A stretch of DNA of 64,000 nt, taken from Pseudomonadota bacterium (GTDB taxonomy: Bacteria > Pseudomonadota > Gammaproteobacteria > Burkholderiales > Rhodocyclaceae). How positions within the stretch are numbered: position 1 is the first letter of the stretch; each line of letters begins with the position of its first letter. The stretch covers positions 80,115 to 144,114 of the forward strand of contig JAPLQT010000117.1 in the NCBI GenBank assembly GCA_026399515.1. Reading direction: 5' to 3'. The position numbers and the translations under genes were made by a program. The notes below the pieces were generated by a model that searched no databases, had not been told where the DNA came from, and saw nothing but the letters and a program-made list of their open reading frames with translations. Below, piece after piece: positions 52,796-64,000 of this stretch.

Positions 52796-53329
52796 CTACT
52801 CCGTGAGGTGCGCGACGGCACCGGCAAGATCGGGGAAAACCAGGGTCTGCGGCGGCAAGTCCGGATGACCGGCGGTCTTGGCGCCCTTGCCGGTCAGCAC
52901 CAGGATCGGCAAAGCCTCCACCGCCGCGGCGGCCTGCAAGTCACGCAGGGAGTCGCCCACCAGCGGCACACCCTCGAGCTCGATGTTATAGCGCATGGCG
53001 ATCTCCTGCAGCATGCCGGGCTTGGGCTTGCGGCAATCGCAGCGATCGGCATCGGTATGCGGGCAGAAGAACACCGCGTCGATGCGCGCGCCAAGCTGCG
53101 CCGCGGCCTTCAGCATCTTGTCGTGGATGGCGTTGAGCATGTCCATGCCGAACAGGCCGCGGCCGATGCCCGACTGGTTGGTGGATACCACCACTCGATA
53201 ACCCTTCTGGTTGAGCCGGGCGATGGCGGAGAGGCTGCCGGGTATCGGCTTCCACTCCTCCGGCGACTTGATGTACTGGTCGGAGTCGAAATTGATGACG
53301 CCGTCGCGATCGAGGATGACGAGCTTCAT
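52796..53329 (-). CDS. gmhB: D-glycero-beta-D-manno-heptose 1,7-bisphosphate 7-phosphatase
   Basis: A 177-residue HAD phosphatase of lipopolysaccharide heptose synthesis. Motif I is ILDRDGVIN, motif II VVVSTNQSGIGRG, and the zinc site is formed by CPHTDADRCDCRKP with the typical Cys/His set. Overlaps glyS by 4 bp. Confidence 0.95.
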   Translation of the reverse strand: MKLVILDRDGVINFDSDQYIKSPEEWKPIPGSLSAIARLNQKGYRVVVSTNQSGIGRGLFGMDMLNAIHDKMLKAAAQLGARIDAVFFCPHTDADRCDCRKPKPGMLQEIAMRYNIELEGVPLVGDSLRDLQAAAAVEALPILVLTGKGAKTAGHPDLPPQTLVFPDLAGAVAHLTE

Positions 53330-55500
53330 GTCGAGAGCTTCGAGAGGTCCGCAATGCGATTCATCGACGCATGCAACGCCATCAGGAGGCGGAGACGGTT
53401 TGTGCGCAGGTCGGCGTCTTCGACGTTCACCATAACCTGATCGAAGAAACTGTCCACCGGCACCTTGAGCGCGGCTAGAGACAGCAGATGAGCGGTGTAG
53501 TCGCCGGCATCGAAGGCGGTATTGGCTGTTTTCGAAACCGACCGGAGTGCATCGAGGAAGTCCTTCTCTGCGGGCTCGCGCAGCAAGTCTGCCAAGATGT
53601 CTCCTTCGGGAATCGTCTGGCTCTTCTTCAGGATGTTGCCGACGCGCTTATTGGCTGCGGCAAGACTTGCGGCCTCGGGCAACGCGGCGAAGGCTCGTAC
53701 CGCCGCCAACCGCTTGGGGATGTCGCCGAGTCGCTGCGGGCGCAGGCTGACCACGGCATCGACTTCCTGGGGCGAATAGCCTTGGTCACGCAGGCTGCCG
53801 GCGAGGCGCTCGTAGATGAAGTCGGCTGGGGAATTTTCCGGGTTGACACGTCCTTTGCCCACATTTGCTGTCCGGTATCCGAATTCAAACGGAACGTTAT
53901 CATCGGAGACCGAATCCAGTGCCGGATTGAACGCGGCGGAAGCTATCGTCAATAGGCCGTTTAACGGGAGATCAATCTGATTTTCGCTCAGCATCCGAAC
54001 CACGCCCAGTGCGTGGCGGCGCAGCGCGAACGGATCCTTGTCACCGGTTGGAGTCTGGCCAATGCCGAACAGGCCAACGAGCGTCTCCAGCTTGTCGGCC
54101 AGAGCGACGACCAGGCCGACGCGGCCGCGTGGCAAGCTGTCGCCGGCGAAGCGCGGTTTGTAGTGATCTTCGATGGCGTCGGCGATGTCGGTCGACAGGC
54201 CGTCGTGCAGCGCATAGTAACGGCCCATGATGCCCTGTAGCTCGGGGAATTCGCCGACCATATCGGTCAGAAGATCGGCTTTGGCCAGCCGGGCAGCGGT
54301 GGCGGCGTCCTCCGCGAGACTATCGCCACCCAGCCGCTTGCCAATGGCGTGGGCAATGAAACGGACACGCTCCATTCGATGAAACATGGATGCATGGCCT
54401 TCAAACGCGTTGAGATAGGTAACCTTGCCAAGACCCGCAACACGATCTTCAAGTTTCCTCTTGCGGTCCTGGTCGAAGAAAAATTTTGCATCGGCCAGGC
54501 GCGGGCGCACCACGCGCTCGTTGCCGCCGATCACCGCACTCGGGTCGGTGGGACGAATGTTGCTGACGATGAGGAACTTGTTGGTCAGCTTGCCCGCGCC
54601 GTCGAGCAGCGGGAAATACTTCTGGTTAGCCTTCATGGTGAGGATCAGGCATTCCTGCGGCACCTCCAGGAATGCCTCCTCGAATTGGCCGATCAGCACG
54701 TTGGGACGTTCCACCAGCGCCGTCACTTCGTCGAGCAGGGCCTCGTCGGCGATCGGCTTACCGCCGGCCTTCGCGGCAGCGGCTTCGAGCTGGCGCTCGA
54801 TCTCCGCGCGGCGCCCGGCGAAGCTGGCAATAACCGCGCCTTCCGCTTCGAGTTGCTGCGCATAGCTGTCGGCGTCATTGAGCACGACGGGATCGACGCT
54901 GGCCTCGAAACGATGACCATGAGTGTTGCGGCCCGCTTGCAGACCGAGCACCGAGATCGGCACCACGTCGGCACCGTGCAGAGACACCAGTCCATGCACG
55001 GGGCGCACGAAGTTCACCGTGCTCCATCCGTCGGCGAGTTGGTAGGTCATGACCTTGGGAATCGGCAGGTTTGACAACGATGCGAGTACGACATCTTCTA
55101 GAACGAAAGAAAGTTCCTTACCCGGAGCGACTCGTTCGAGAAATGTGAACTCTTTGCCGTCCTCGAACGCCCTTGCCACATCCTGCAGCGTGGCTTCTTC
55201 CCTGTCGAGGCGCTTCTGCAATGCAGCGGAAGGATGGCCTTTCTCATCGAAAGCAATGTTGGTAGGAATGAGTTTTTTGCGTACTGGAACATCTGGGCAT
55301 TTCGCCCGCACTCCGCTAACGTGAACTGCAAGTCGCCGTGGCGATGCAAAGGATGTGGCAATGCTATCGGGCGTCAGGAAATCGAGCCGGCGCAGTTGTG
55401 CGGCAATGTCGTTTGCAAACGCTTCGCCAAGTTTCTTCAGCGCCTTCGGCGGCAGTTCCTCGACGAACAATTCGACCAGCAGATTCTTAGTGTCGCTCAT
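53326..55500 (-). CDS. glyS: Glycine-tRNA ligase beta subunit
   Basis: A 724-residue subunit of the alpha2beta2 glycyl-tRNA synthetase. It begins with [20 protein letters not shown] and contains [11 protein letters not shown] and an HD-like stretch before the anticodon-binding C-terminus. It appears intact. It overlaps the glyQ stop by 4 bp, which shows normal coupling to a glyQ gene that here has a broken frame. Confidence 0.97.
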   Translation of the reverse strand: MSDTKNLLVELFVEELPPKALKKLGEAFANDIAAQLRRLDFLTPDSIATSFASPRRLAVHVSGVRAKCPDVPVRKKLIPTNIAFDEKGHPSAALQKRLDREEATLQDVARAFEDGKEFTFLERVAPGKELSFVLEDVVLASLSNLPIPKVMTYQLADGWSTVNFVRPVHGLVSLHGADVVPISVLGLQAGRNTHGHRFEASVDPVVLNDADSYAQQLEAEGAVIASFAGRRAEIERQLEAAAAKAGGKPIADEALLDEVTALVERPNVLIGQFEEAFLEVPQECLILTMKANQKYFPLLDGAGKLTNKFLIVSNIRPTDPSAVIGGNERVVRPRLADAKFFFDQDRKRKLEDRVAGLGKVTYLNAFEGHASMFHRMERVRFIAHAIGKRLGGDSLAEDAATAARLAKADLLTDMVGEFPELQGIMGRYYALHDGLSTDIADAIEDHYKPRFAGDSLPRGRVGLVVALADKLETLVGLFGIGQTPTGDKDPFALRRHALGVVRMLSENQIDLPLNGLLTIASAAFNPALDSVSDDNVPFEFGYRTANVGKGRVNPENSPADFIYERLAGSLRDQGYSPQEVDAVVSLRPQRLGDIPKRLAAVRAFAALPEAASLAAANKRVGNILKKSQTIPEGDILADLLREPAEKDFLDALRSVSKTANTAFDAGDYTAHLLSLAALKVPVDSFFDQVMVNVEDADLRTNRLRLLMALHASMNRIADLSKLST

Positions 55501-56509
55501 GCGGCCTTCTTCGCTTTGAGTTGGGCAAGGACTTCCTCGGCATGCGCCCGCGGCGCCATCGGAAAGCCCAGCCGCGCGCGGCTGTCGAGATAGCTCTGCG
55601 CCACGGCTCGGGCCAGGTTGCGGATGCGACCGATATAGGCAGCACGCTCGGTGACCGAGATGGCGCCGCGCGCATCGAGCAGGTTGAAGGTGTGCGCGGC
55701 CTTCAGCACCTGCTCGTAGGCCGGCAGCGCCAGCGCGTTCTCCATCAGGTGCTTGGCCTGCCTTTCGTAGGCACCGAAGGCGCCGAGCAGGAAGTCCACG
55801 TCACTGTGCTCGAAGTTGTAGGTCGACTGCTCGACCTCGTTCTGGTGATAGACATCGCGGTAAGTGAGTCCTTCCGTCCAGGTCAGGTCGAAGACGTTTT
55901 CCACTCCTTGTAGATACATCGCCAGGCGCTCCAGACCATAGGTGATCTCGCCGGTGATGGGTTTGCAGTCGATGCCGCCGACCTGCTGGAAGTAGGTGAA
56001 CTGGGTCACCTCCATGCCGTTCAGCCATACTTCCCAGCCCAGTCCCCAGGCGCCCAGGGTGGGGTTCTCCCAATCGTCCTCGACGAAGCGGATGTCGTTC
56101 TGCTTGAGATCGAAGCCCAACGCCTCCAGGGAACCCAGATAGAGTTCGAGGATGTCCGATGGCGCCGGCTTCAACACCACCTGGTACTGGTAATAGTGCT
56201 GGAGCCGGTTGGGATTCGCCGGTTGGGATTCTCGCCGTAGCGGCCGTCCTTGGGACGCCGCGACGGCTGGACGTAGCCGGCTCTCCATGGCTCGGGGCCG
56301 ATCGCGCGCAGGAAAGTGGCGGTGTGGCTGGTGCCCGCGCCCACTTCCATGTCGTACGGCTGGAGCAGCGCACAGCCCCGCTCGCTCCAGTATTGCTGGA
56401 GGCAGAGGATGATTTCCTGAAAGCTTGGCCCATGGCCAAGCTTCGGTGCAGACTCATGCCTGCTTGCAGGCGTGACGTCGGAGCCAAAGGTCGGGGTGCT
56501 GCGGGTCAT
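55497..56509 (-). pseudogene. glyQ: Glycine-tRNA ligase alpha subunit, frameshifted
   Basis: The catalytic subunit of glycyl-tRNA synthetase, in two frames. From the ATG at 56509 (AGGGA 6 bp ahead) the sequence has [17 protein letters not shown] and [20 protein letters not shown] up to the codons for ENPNR. Then a second copy of a 14-bp unit shifts the frame, and the protein would end at 56171. In the other frame normal GlyQ resumes with [19 protein letters not shown] and runs to the end at 55497. Removal of one 14-bp copy restores a full-length protein. The gene is essential in species with this enzyme type, so an error in the sequence must be considered. Confidence 0.9.
56204..56231. repeat. 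Perfect 14-bp tandem duplication inside glyQ
   Basis: GCCGGTTGGGATTC occurs twice without a gap, 56204-56217 and 56218-56231. Fourteen is not a multiple of three, so it breaks the glyQ frame. Loss of one copy gives the conserved sequence [13 protein letters not shown]. Confidence 0.95.
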
Positions 56510-56605
56510 CAGGAATCCCTGCCAAATCGCGAAAGTGCGATTTTACAGGGAAACCACCGGTTCACTCCAACTCGGTAGTCCGCACGCCTTTTCACTATGC
56601 CGACA

Positions 56606-56905
56606 CTAAAGACTACGGAGCAACTCCTTGGTCAGCTCCTCAACTACGTGCTTGTCGTACCCAAGGGAAAACAACTTCCACTGGAATTCATTGGCCAGTT
56701 TGGCCCGTTTGTATATGTTCAGCTTGTGTTCCGACCGAAATCGCGCAGCTTGAGTGTGCAGTTTCGATATGACCTCGGCGGCCTTTTTAAGCGGCTTCTT
56801 GTCAGTTGCGGGGATTGATTCGGGTGGAATCCTCTGAGCGAGAAACTCAGCCATGGAAGTGCCGAACTCGCTTGCATCTTTGGCATTGAACCATTCGAAC
56901 AACAT
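56606..56905 (-). CDS. Hypothetical 99-residue protein
   Basis: A small charged protein starting MLFEWFNAKDASEFGTSMAE, largely helical, with many Lys and Glu and no membrane segment. No family recognised. It lies alone, divergent from the TPR glycosyltransferase gene by 110 bp. The start has GAGAGGA-like sequence a few bases ahead. The N-terminal WFNAKDASEFG style suggests a conserved small protein, and it may share a promoter region with the TPR gene. Confidence 0.6.
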   Translation of the reverse strand: MLFEWFNAKDASEFGTSMAEFLAQRIPPESIPATDKKPLKKAAEVISKLHTQAARFRSEHKLNIYKRAKLANEFQWKLFSLGYDKHVVEELTKELLRSL

Positions 56906-57015
56906 GAGTTACCGTCCTCTCCCGATCATGACGATGTGATTCTAATCTATTGCAGACATTCGACTTGGAATCCGGTACTGTTGTCGGAATGCGAAGCCGG
57001 AAAAACAGGTGAAAA

Positions 57016-59010
57016 GTGTTGAATTGGTTCACGAGGAAAGCCGTGGCATCGAAGGTGGCGCAAGCTACCGGCGTTGCCGCTCGCAAAGAGCGCGAGCAGG
57101 TTACTCCACTTGCATCACGTGAGAGCGAAGATCTAAAGAATCGGGGGAACGTCTACTTCGGAAACGGCGATTGGAAGAATGCCGAGGAGCGTTATAGACA
57201 GGCTATCGCGCGGAATCCGTACTATGCAGAAGCCTTTTGCAACCTCGGCGCTGTATATGAGGCACAAGGCGATCCGGAGAACGCCGTAGCCCAATATCGC
57301 AGCGCCGTCGAGTTGAATCCGAACCTGCTGACTGGTCACCAAAACCTGGGTTTTGCACTTCTAAACCTTGGGCAAGGCGATGCGGCGGAAGAAAGTTTTC
57401 GCCGGGTGTTAACCCTGTCCCCCGATCATTTTGGCGCATTGCAAAGTCTGGGCGCAATCGCGGCGATGCGCGATGATTTCCATTGTGCCGAACGCATGTT
57501 GCGCGGAGCGCTGGCGTTGCAGTCGAATGACGTGGATACGAATAACGACTTGGGCAACTTGCTAAAGCTGACCAGGCGCTTTTTCGAAGCTGAAGAGTCC
57601 TACCGCCGCGCGCTGACTTTGAAGCCGGATAATGCAAGTACGCACTACAACTTCGGTTTCCTGCTTATGGAGGATTTCGGGCAGGTCGATCAGGCGGTCG
57701 CGAGCTTTCGGCGGGCGCTGTCGATCCAACCCGATTACGCCGATGCGCACGGCAAGCTGCTCTTTGCCCTGGATCTGGCGCCGGGGGTCGATCTTGCCAC
57801 CTTGCAGCAGGAACGCAACCGCTGGGAGGCCATCCACGCGGCACCCCTGGCGGCGCTGAAGCGCCCGCATGGCAATCGCCCCGACCCTCAACGACGTCTG
57901 CGCATCGGCTACGTCTCCGCCGATTTCCGGACCCATTCCGCAACCGTGGGGTTTGGGGCCATGCTGGTTGGCTTCGATCCGGCAGGTTTCGATGTCGTCG
58001 CCTATTCCAATTACGGTGAGGAGGATGCAATGACCCGTTTGCTGCGGCAAGGGGTCACCACTTGGCGCAACATCGTGGGCCTCTCCGACGAAGCCGTCGC
58101 CAACCTGATCCGCGATGACGAAATCGATATTCTTGTGGATCTGTCCGGACATTCGGCGGGAAACCGCCTATTGGTTTTTGCCCGGAAGCCCGCCCCGCTC
58201 CAGGTAACGGCGTTTGGATATCCGACCGGCACCGGCATGCGCGCCATGGACGCGCTATTTGCCGATCCGGTGGTCGTACCTCCCGATGAACGGCAGTTCT
58301 ACGCGGAAGAGATTCGGTACTTGCCGTGTCTGATCGGGGCGTTCTTCCCCAAACAATTTCCCGCGGTCAATGCCTTGCCGGCCCTGTCCGCCGAGGGGAT
58401 CACTTTCGGCTCGTTCAATCGCCTCGGCAAGATTTCCGAAGATGCCCTCAGCGCCTGGGCGCGCATATTGTTGGACAGTCCGAATAGCAAAATAGTACTC
58501 AAGACACATCAATTGGACGATCCGACAATTCGGGAACAACTGTTACGCCGCTTTACCCGTGCCGGCGTCGCCCCTGAACGCATTGTCTTGCTTGGAGCGA
58601 CATCCTGGCAGGACCACCTTGCCGCCTTCAATCGAATCGATATCGCGCTCGATCCCTTCCCTCAAGGCGGCGGAGTCACGACCCTGGAAGGCCTGATGAT
58701 GGGCGTTCCGCTCGTCGCCCTGCGCGGGCAGACCATCCCGGGCAGGGCTTCGGCGTCTATCCTGACCACTCTGGGACTCACCGACTGGATCGCCGAATCC
58801 CCGGAACAGTATGTCGAACTCGCCGTTCAAAAAGCCCGTCACATCTCCGACCTGGCGGCACTGCGCACCCAGTTGCGAGGAATATTTACCTCATCCATAG
58901 TCGGCGATTCGCAGGCCTACGTCAAAGCCGTCGAGCAGGAATACCGGCAACTATGGCGAGAGTGGTGTGATTTTCAACTTCATCCGGATGCTTACCGCGG
59001 AAAGACTTGA
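57016..59010 (+). CDS. TPR protein with O-GlcNAc transferase-like (GT41, SPINDLY-type) domain
   Basis: A 664-residue protein. About six tetratricopeptide repeats fill residues 38-250 (for example RYRQAIARNPYYAEAFCNLG and SFRRALSIQPDYADAHGKLL). The C-terminal part is a GT41 glycosyltransferase: LRIGYVSADFRTHSATVGF with the conserved His, FGYPTGTGMRAMDALFAD, and the nucleotide-sugar site ITFGSFNRLGKISEDAL and DPFPQGGGVTTLEGLMMGVP. It probably puts a sugar on Ser/Thr of cell proteins, perhaps flagellar or pilus proteins. The start is GTG at 57016 or TTG at 57019 after AGGTGA. No obvious acceptor gene is adjacent. Confidence 0.9.
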   Translation: MLNWFTRKAVASKVAQATGVAARKEREQVTPLASRESEDLKNRGNVYFGNGDWKNAEERYRQAIARNPYYAEAFCNLGAVYEAQGDPENAVAQYRSAVELNPNLLTGHQNLGFALLNLGQGDAAEESFRRVLTLSPDHFGALQSLGAIAAMRDDFHCAERMLRGALALQSNDVDTNNDLGNLLKLTRRFFEAEESYRRALTLKPDNASTHYNFGFLLMEDFGQVDQAVASFRRALSIQPDYADAHGKLLFALDLAPGVDLATLQQERNRWEAIHAAPLAALKRPHGNRPDPQRRLRIGYVSADFRTHSATVGFGAMLVGFDPAGFDVVAYSNYGEEDAMTRLLRQGVTTWRNIVGLSDEAVANLIRDDEIDILVDLSGHSAGNRLLVFARKPAPLQVTAFGYPTGTGMRAMDALFADPVVVPPDERQFYAEEIRYLPCLIGAFFPKQFPAVNALPALSAEGITFGSFNRLGKISEDALSAWARILLDSPNSKIVLKTHQLDDPTIREQLLRRFTRAGVAPERIVLLGATSWQDHLAAFNRIDIALDPFPQGGGVTTLEGLMMGVPLVALRGQTIPGRASASILTTLGLTDWIAESPEQYVELAVQKARHISDLAALRTQLRGIFTSSIVGDSQAYVKAVEQEYRQLWREWCDFQLHPDAYRGKT

Positions 59011-59032
59011 GTATCCATATCACAGACTATGC

Positions 59033-61666
<2,634 letters not shown>

Positions 61667-61670
<4 letters not shown>

Positions 61671-62296
61671 CGACCGTCCGCCGGATTGTATGCGGCGATA
61701 AAGTCCTTCCTGAGCAGCATGCCCTGCAATCGGCCGTCGCTGTCCACCACAGGCATGGCACGCCCCGCGTGGCGTGCGAAGGCCCGCATGATATCCAGGA
61801 CGCCCGCGGTTCCGGCAACGCAGACGGCGGGCGTGGTCATCCCCTCGCTCACGGGAATTTCGTGAAAGCGATGGGCGAGTGCGAACTCCCCACGGACGAT
61901 CTTCAACCATAAATCGAGAAACGTATCCGCCTCCAGGCTGCGCAGGAAGTCGGTCTCCGTCAGCATGCCGATTACGCAGCCGCCGGCATCGGCGACCGGG
62001 AGGCTCTTGTAGCCGCTCCGGACGATGACTTGTGCCGCTTCATCCATGGGCATGTCCGGGCGCAGCGTCGCCACCCCGGTCCGCATCAGGCGGGCGGCGC
62101 TGATGCCGCCAAACAGCCGGTCCATCGCATGACGATGGGCGAGGTGATAGATGGCCCGAAAATCCTCGGTGGTGATATCCAGGTAGCCCGCAATATGCCG
62201 CATCGCGTCCAGAATATCCTCGTCGGTCATTTCCGGTTCCGGAAAATCCTGGTCAACCGAGACCGTCATGGGGTTGCCGGGCAGGTTCGTTTTCAT
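61667..62296 (-). CDS. CBS-domain protein, partner of HPP protein
   Basis: A 209-residue cytosolic protein. Two CBS motifs (residues about 70-125 and 145-205) are seen, with SGYKSLPVADAGGCVIGMLT and GRAMPVVDSDGRLQGMLL. Such pairs bind adenine nucleotides. The N-terminal 60 residues are an acidic helical region. It overlaps the HPP gene, so a regulatory role for that membrane protein is likely. An ATG at codon 10 is another possible start. Confidence 0.85.
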
Positions 62297-62423
62297 CGCA
62301 GCAGGTCCGCTCTGGAAGCGGCCAATTCTATCAGCCCGGCCGTCCCGTGATCTCGCATAAGTCCGGGTTGCTCCATTCGGCGGGCATCTGCAGAAAGCGA
62401 GGGAGTGAGACGCCGGATGAAAG

Positions 62424-63569
62424 TCATATCTCGAGCTGGCGCGCGGCCAGATCTTTCATGATTTCCTCGGCGCCGCCGCCTATCATCATCACCTTCACGT
62501 CGCGATAGATGCGTTCGACGCGCGTGCCGCGCATATAGCCCATGCCGCCTAGCGTCTGCACCGCGGCATCGGCGCAGAATTGCATGGTGCGCGTGGCGAA
62601 ATTCTTCACCATGGCGATCTGCGCCACCGGGGAGTCTCCGGCGGCGAGGCGGGCCGCCAGATCGTCGAGCCAGGCGCGGGTGGCCTCGATGCGCTCGGCC
62701 ATGTCGATCAGTTTATGGCGGATGACCTGGTGATCGGCCAGGCGCTGGCCGAAAGTGTGGCGTTGCCGCGCCCACTCCAGCGCATCGTGATAGCAGACCA
62801 TGGCGGCGCCGCAGGCCGAAGCGGACAAGCCGAGGCGCTCGTTGTTGAAATTCTTCATGATGATGGGGAAGCCCTGGCCTTCGTGGCCGATCAGGTTCTC
62901 GGCCGGCACCCGGCAGTCGTCGAAATGCAGGGTCGCCGTGTCTGAAGCCCACCAGCCCATTTTCTTCAAGGGTGTGCGGGTGAAACCGGGGGTGTCGCGC
63001 TCGATCAACAACAGGGAAACTCCGGCTGCGCCGGGACCGCCGGTTCGTACCGCGACCGTATAGTAATCGGCGCGCATGCCGGAAGTGATGAAAGTCTTGC
63101 TGCCATTCACCACATAGGCATTGCCATCGCGCCGCGCGCTGGTGGTCAGTCGCGCAACATCCGAACCACCGCCCGGCTCGGTGATGGCCAAGGCGCTGAT
63201 CGCCTCGCCGGCGAGTATCTTCGGCAGCACGCGCGCCTGTAACTCGGCGGAACCGGCGCTGGCGATCGGCGGCGCGCCTATGGTATGAGAGAACAGGCTG
63301 GCACCAACGCCGCCGCTGCCACACCAGGCGATCTCCTCGAACAGGATCAGGCGCAGGAAGGGGTCGTCATTCACACCACCATAGGCCTCGGGAAAGCCGA
63401 TACCGAGCAGGCCGGCAGCCGCCGCCTTACGGTACAACTCACGGGGGAATTCGCCGGCCTCGTCCCAGTCGTCGGCATGGGGAGTGATTTCGCGGGCGAC
63501 GAAGCGCCTCACCGTATCACGGAAGGCTTGATGCTCTGCGGTGTAATGACGGCTAGGCGGGAGTAGCAT
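62424..63569 (-). CDS. Acyl-CoA dehydrogenase
   Basis: A 381-residue FAD enzyme that makes an alpha,beta double bond in acyl-CoA. Seen are ALAITEPGGGSDVARLTTSA, FITSGMRADYYTVAVRTG and the end QTLGGMGYMRGTRVERIYRD. The ATG at 63569 has GGAGGGAG 8 bp ahead and overlaps the carboxylase gene by 17 bp. The adjacent biotin carboxylase suggests a branched-chain or isoprenoid acyl-CoA route. The exact substrate is unknown. Confidence 0.92.
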   Translation of the reverse strand: MLLPPSRHYTAEHQAFRDTVRRFVAREITPHADDWDEAGEFPRELYRKAAAAGLLGIGFPEAYGGVNDDPFLRLILFEEIAWCGSGGVGASLFSHTIGAPPIASAGSAELQARVLPKILAGEAISALAITEPGGGSDVARLTTSARRDGNAYVVNGSKTFITSGMRADYYTVAVRTGGPGAAGVSLLLIERDTPGFTRTPLKKMGWWASDTATLHFDDCRVPAENLIGHEGQGFPIIMKNFNNERLGLSASACGAAMVCYHDALEWARQRHTFGQRLADHQVIRHKLIDMAERIEATRAWLDDLAARLAAGDSPVAQIAMVKNFATRTMQFCADAAVQTLGGMGYMRGTRVERIYRDVKVMMIGGGAEEIMKDLAARQLEI

Positions 63570-64000
63570 CGCGGATACTCCCTCCAACAATTAGAGCCAG
63601 CCGCCTGCCCGGCGCCACCTGGTCGCCGACACGGACATTCAGTTCGCTGACGACGCCGTCGCGGGACGCCGTCAGCGTGTGCTCCATTTTCATCGATTCC
63701 AGCACGAGCAAAGGATCTCCGCGCCTGACCGGCTGGCCTTCGCTCACAAGAAGAGCGATCACGCGGCCATTCATCGGCGGCAGCACCGCACCGCTTTCCG
63801 CCACTAGCTTCGACTGCGGCGGACGGCGGCCGAGATCCTCCACCATCACGTTGCGGCCGGCGATGTCCAGATGCAGGCGCACCGGGCTTTGCCTGGCGTA
63901 GGCGAGGCTCAGCCGCAAGCCGTCGATGGAAATCTGCAACGCGTCATCGTTCAGCTCGAGTTGCTCGACTTCCAACGACTTCCCGTCGCTGGCGATGCGG
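63553..64000 (-). CDS. Biotin-dependent acyl-CoA carboxylase, alpha subunit, C-terminal part
   Basis: The frame is open to the window edge, so only the last 148 codons are seen. The biotin site is LESMKMEHTL with the Lys to be biotinylated, inside a lipoyl-like fold (LPPMNGRVIALLVSEGQ and DGVVSELNVRVGDQVAPG). The upstream part should hold the ATP-grasp biotin carboxylase. Coupled by overlap to the acyl-CoA dehydrogenase gene. It could be a methylcrotonyl-, geranyl- or acetyl/propionyl-CoA carboxylase. Confidence 0.9.
   Translation of the reverse strand, partial: RIASDGKSLEVEQLELNDDALQISIDGLRLSLAYARQSPVRLHLDIAGRNVMVEDLGRRPPQSKLVAESGAVLPPMNGRVIALLVSEGQPVRRGDPLLVLESMKMEHTLTASRDGVVSELNVRVGDQVAPGRRLALIVGGSIRDATPA

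Noticed and set aside
53326..56509. glyQ as two separate real genes (N-terminal and C-terminal parts)
   Set aside because: The second part has no own ribosome-binding site at a sensible start, and removal of one 14-bp copy joins both parts exactly.

Overview
The window looks like chromosomal DNA of a GC-rich betaproteobacterium. The placement is an inference from gene content, order and protein style: a complete S10-spc-alpha ribosomal block, glyQ-glyS-gmhB-plsC, nth next to an rnfB-like ferredoxin, gltIJKL, an Atm1-type exporter, and fatty acyl-CoA catabolism of the Rhodocyclales/Nitrosomonadales kind. No marker here fixes the genus.

Layout. 1-10.2 kb: the start of an HlyD-type adaptor gene, a TetR/GST divergent pair, a MATE exporter, an exported metallo-beta-lactamase-fold hydrolase facing an HxlR regulator, a lone serralysin-like RTX metalloprotease and an Atm1-type ABC exporter. 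10.2-13.5 kb: the gltIJKL glutamate/aspartate ABC importer. 13.5-16.5 kb: an accessory patch with higBA and mazEF toxin-antitoxin pairs, an IS3-family element and a copy of a dispersed palindromic repeat. 16.5-17.1 kb: dsbB. 17.1-31.5 kb: ribosomal genes on the minus strand from rpsJ down to rplQ, with infA, rpmJ, secY and rpoA; promoters of near-consensus sequence can be read upstream of rpsJ (S10), rplN (spc) and rpsM (alpha). 31.5-34.4 kb: an AT-richer accessory island with two more copies of the dispersed repeat, an unfamiliar three-gene operon (ribbon-helix-helix-like protein, small DUF4258-like protein, unknown protein) and hicAB. 34.4-38.7 kb: an RND pump and its adaptor. 38.8-45.3 kb: VWA protein, diguanylate cyclase, MoxR ATPase, DUF1841 protein, nth, rnfB-like ferredoxin, pyrD and a c5-type cytochrome. 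45.4-47.6 kb: an exported RCC1/FN3 protein. 47.6-56.5 kb: rep helicase, a small zinc-ribbon-like protein, gloA, a YgjP-like peptidase with an inactive-looking paralogue, plsC, gmhB, glyS and glyQ. 57-59 kb: a TPR/O-GlcNAc-transferase-like protein. 59-64 kb: fadH, an HPP membrane protein with a CBS-domain partner, an acyl-CoA dehydrogenase and the end of a biotin-dependent carboxylase.

Two lesions lie in genes that should be essential or nearly so. At the rpsH-rplF junction the S8 stop codon, the spacer and the first 23 or so codons of L6 are missing, so S8 sequence runs directly into L6 sequence out of frame. In glyQ a perfect 14-bp tandem duplication breaks the reading frame. Both involve short indels and may be assembly or sequencing errors; if real they would be remarkable.

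The best candidate for an undescribed system is the island operon at 31747-33177. Its first gene looks like a double ribbon-helix-helix protein and is preceded by a 14-bp perfect palindrome and two 10-bp direct repeats 22 bp apart, as expected for an autoregulated module. Other points of interest are a diguanylate cyclase gene set between a MoxR ATPase gene and its VWA partner, a roughly 100-residue basic tail on ribosomal protein S3, and the tandem active/inactive peptidase pair.
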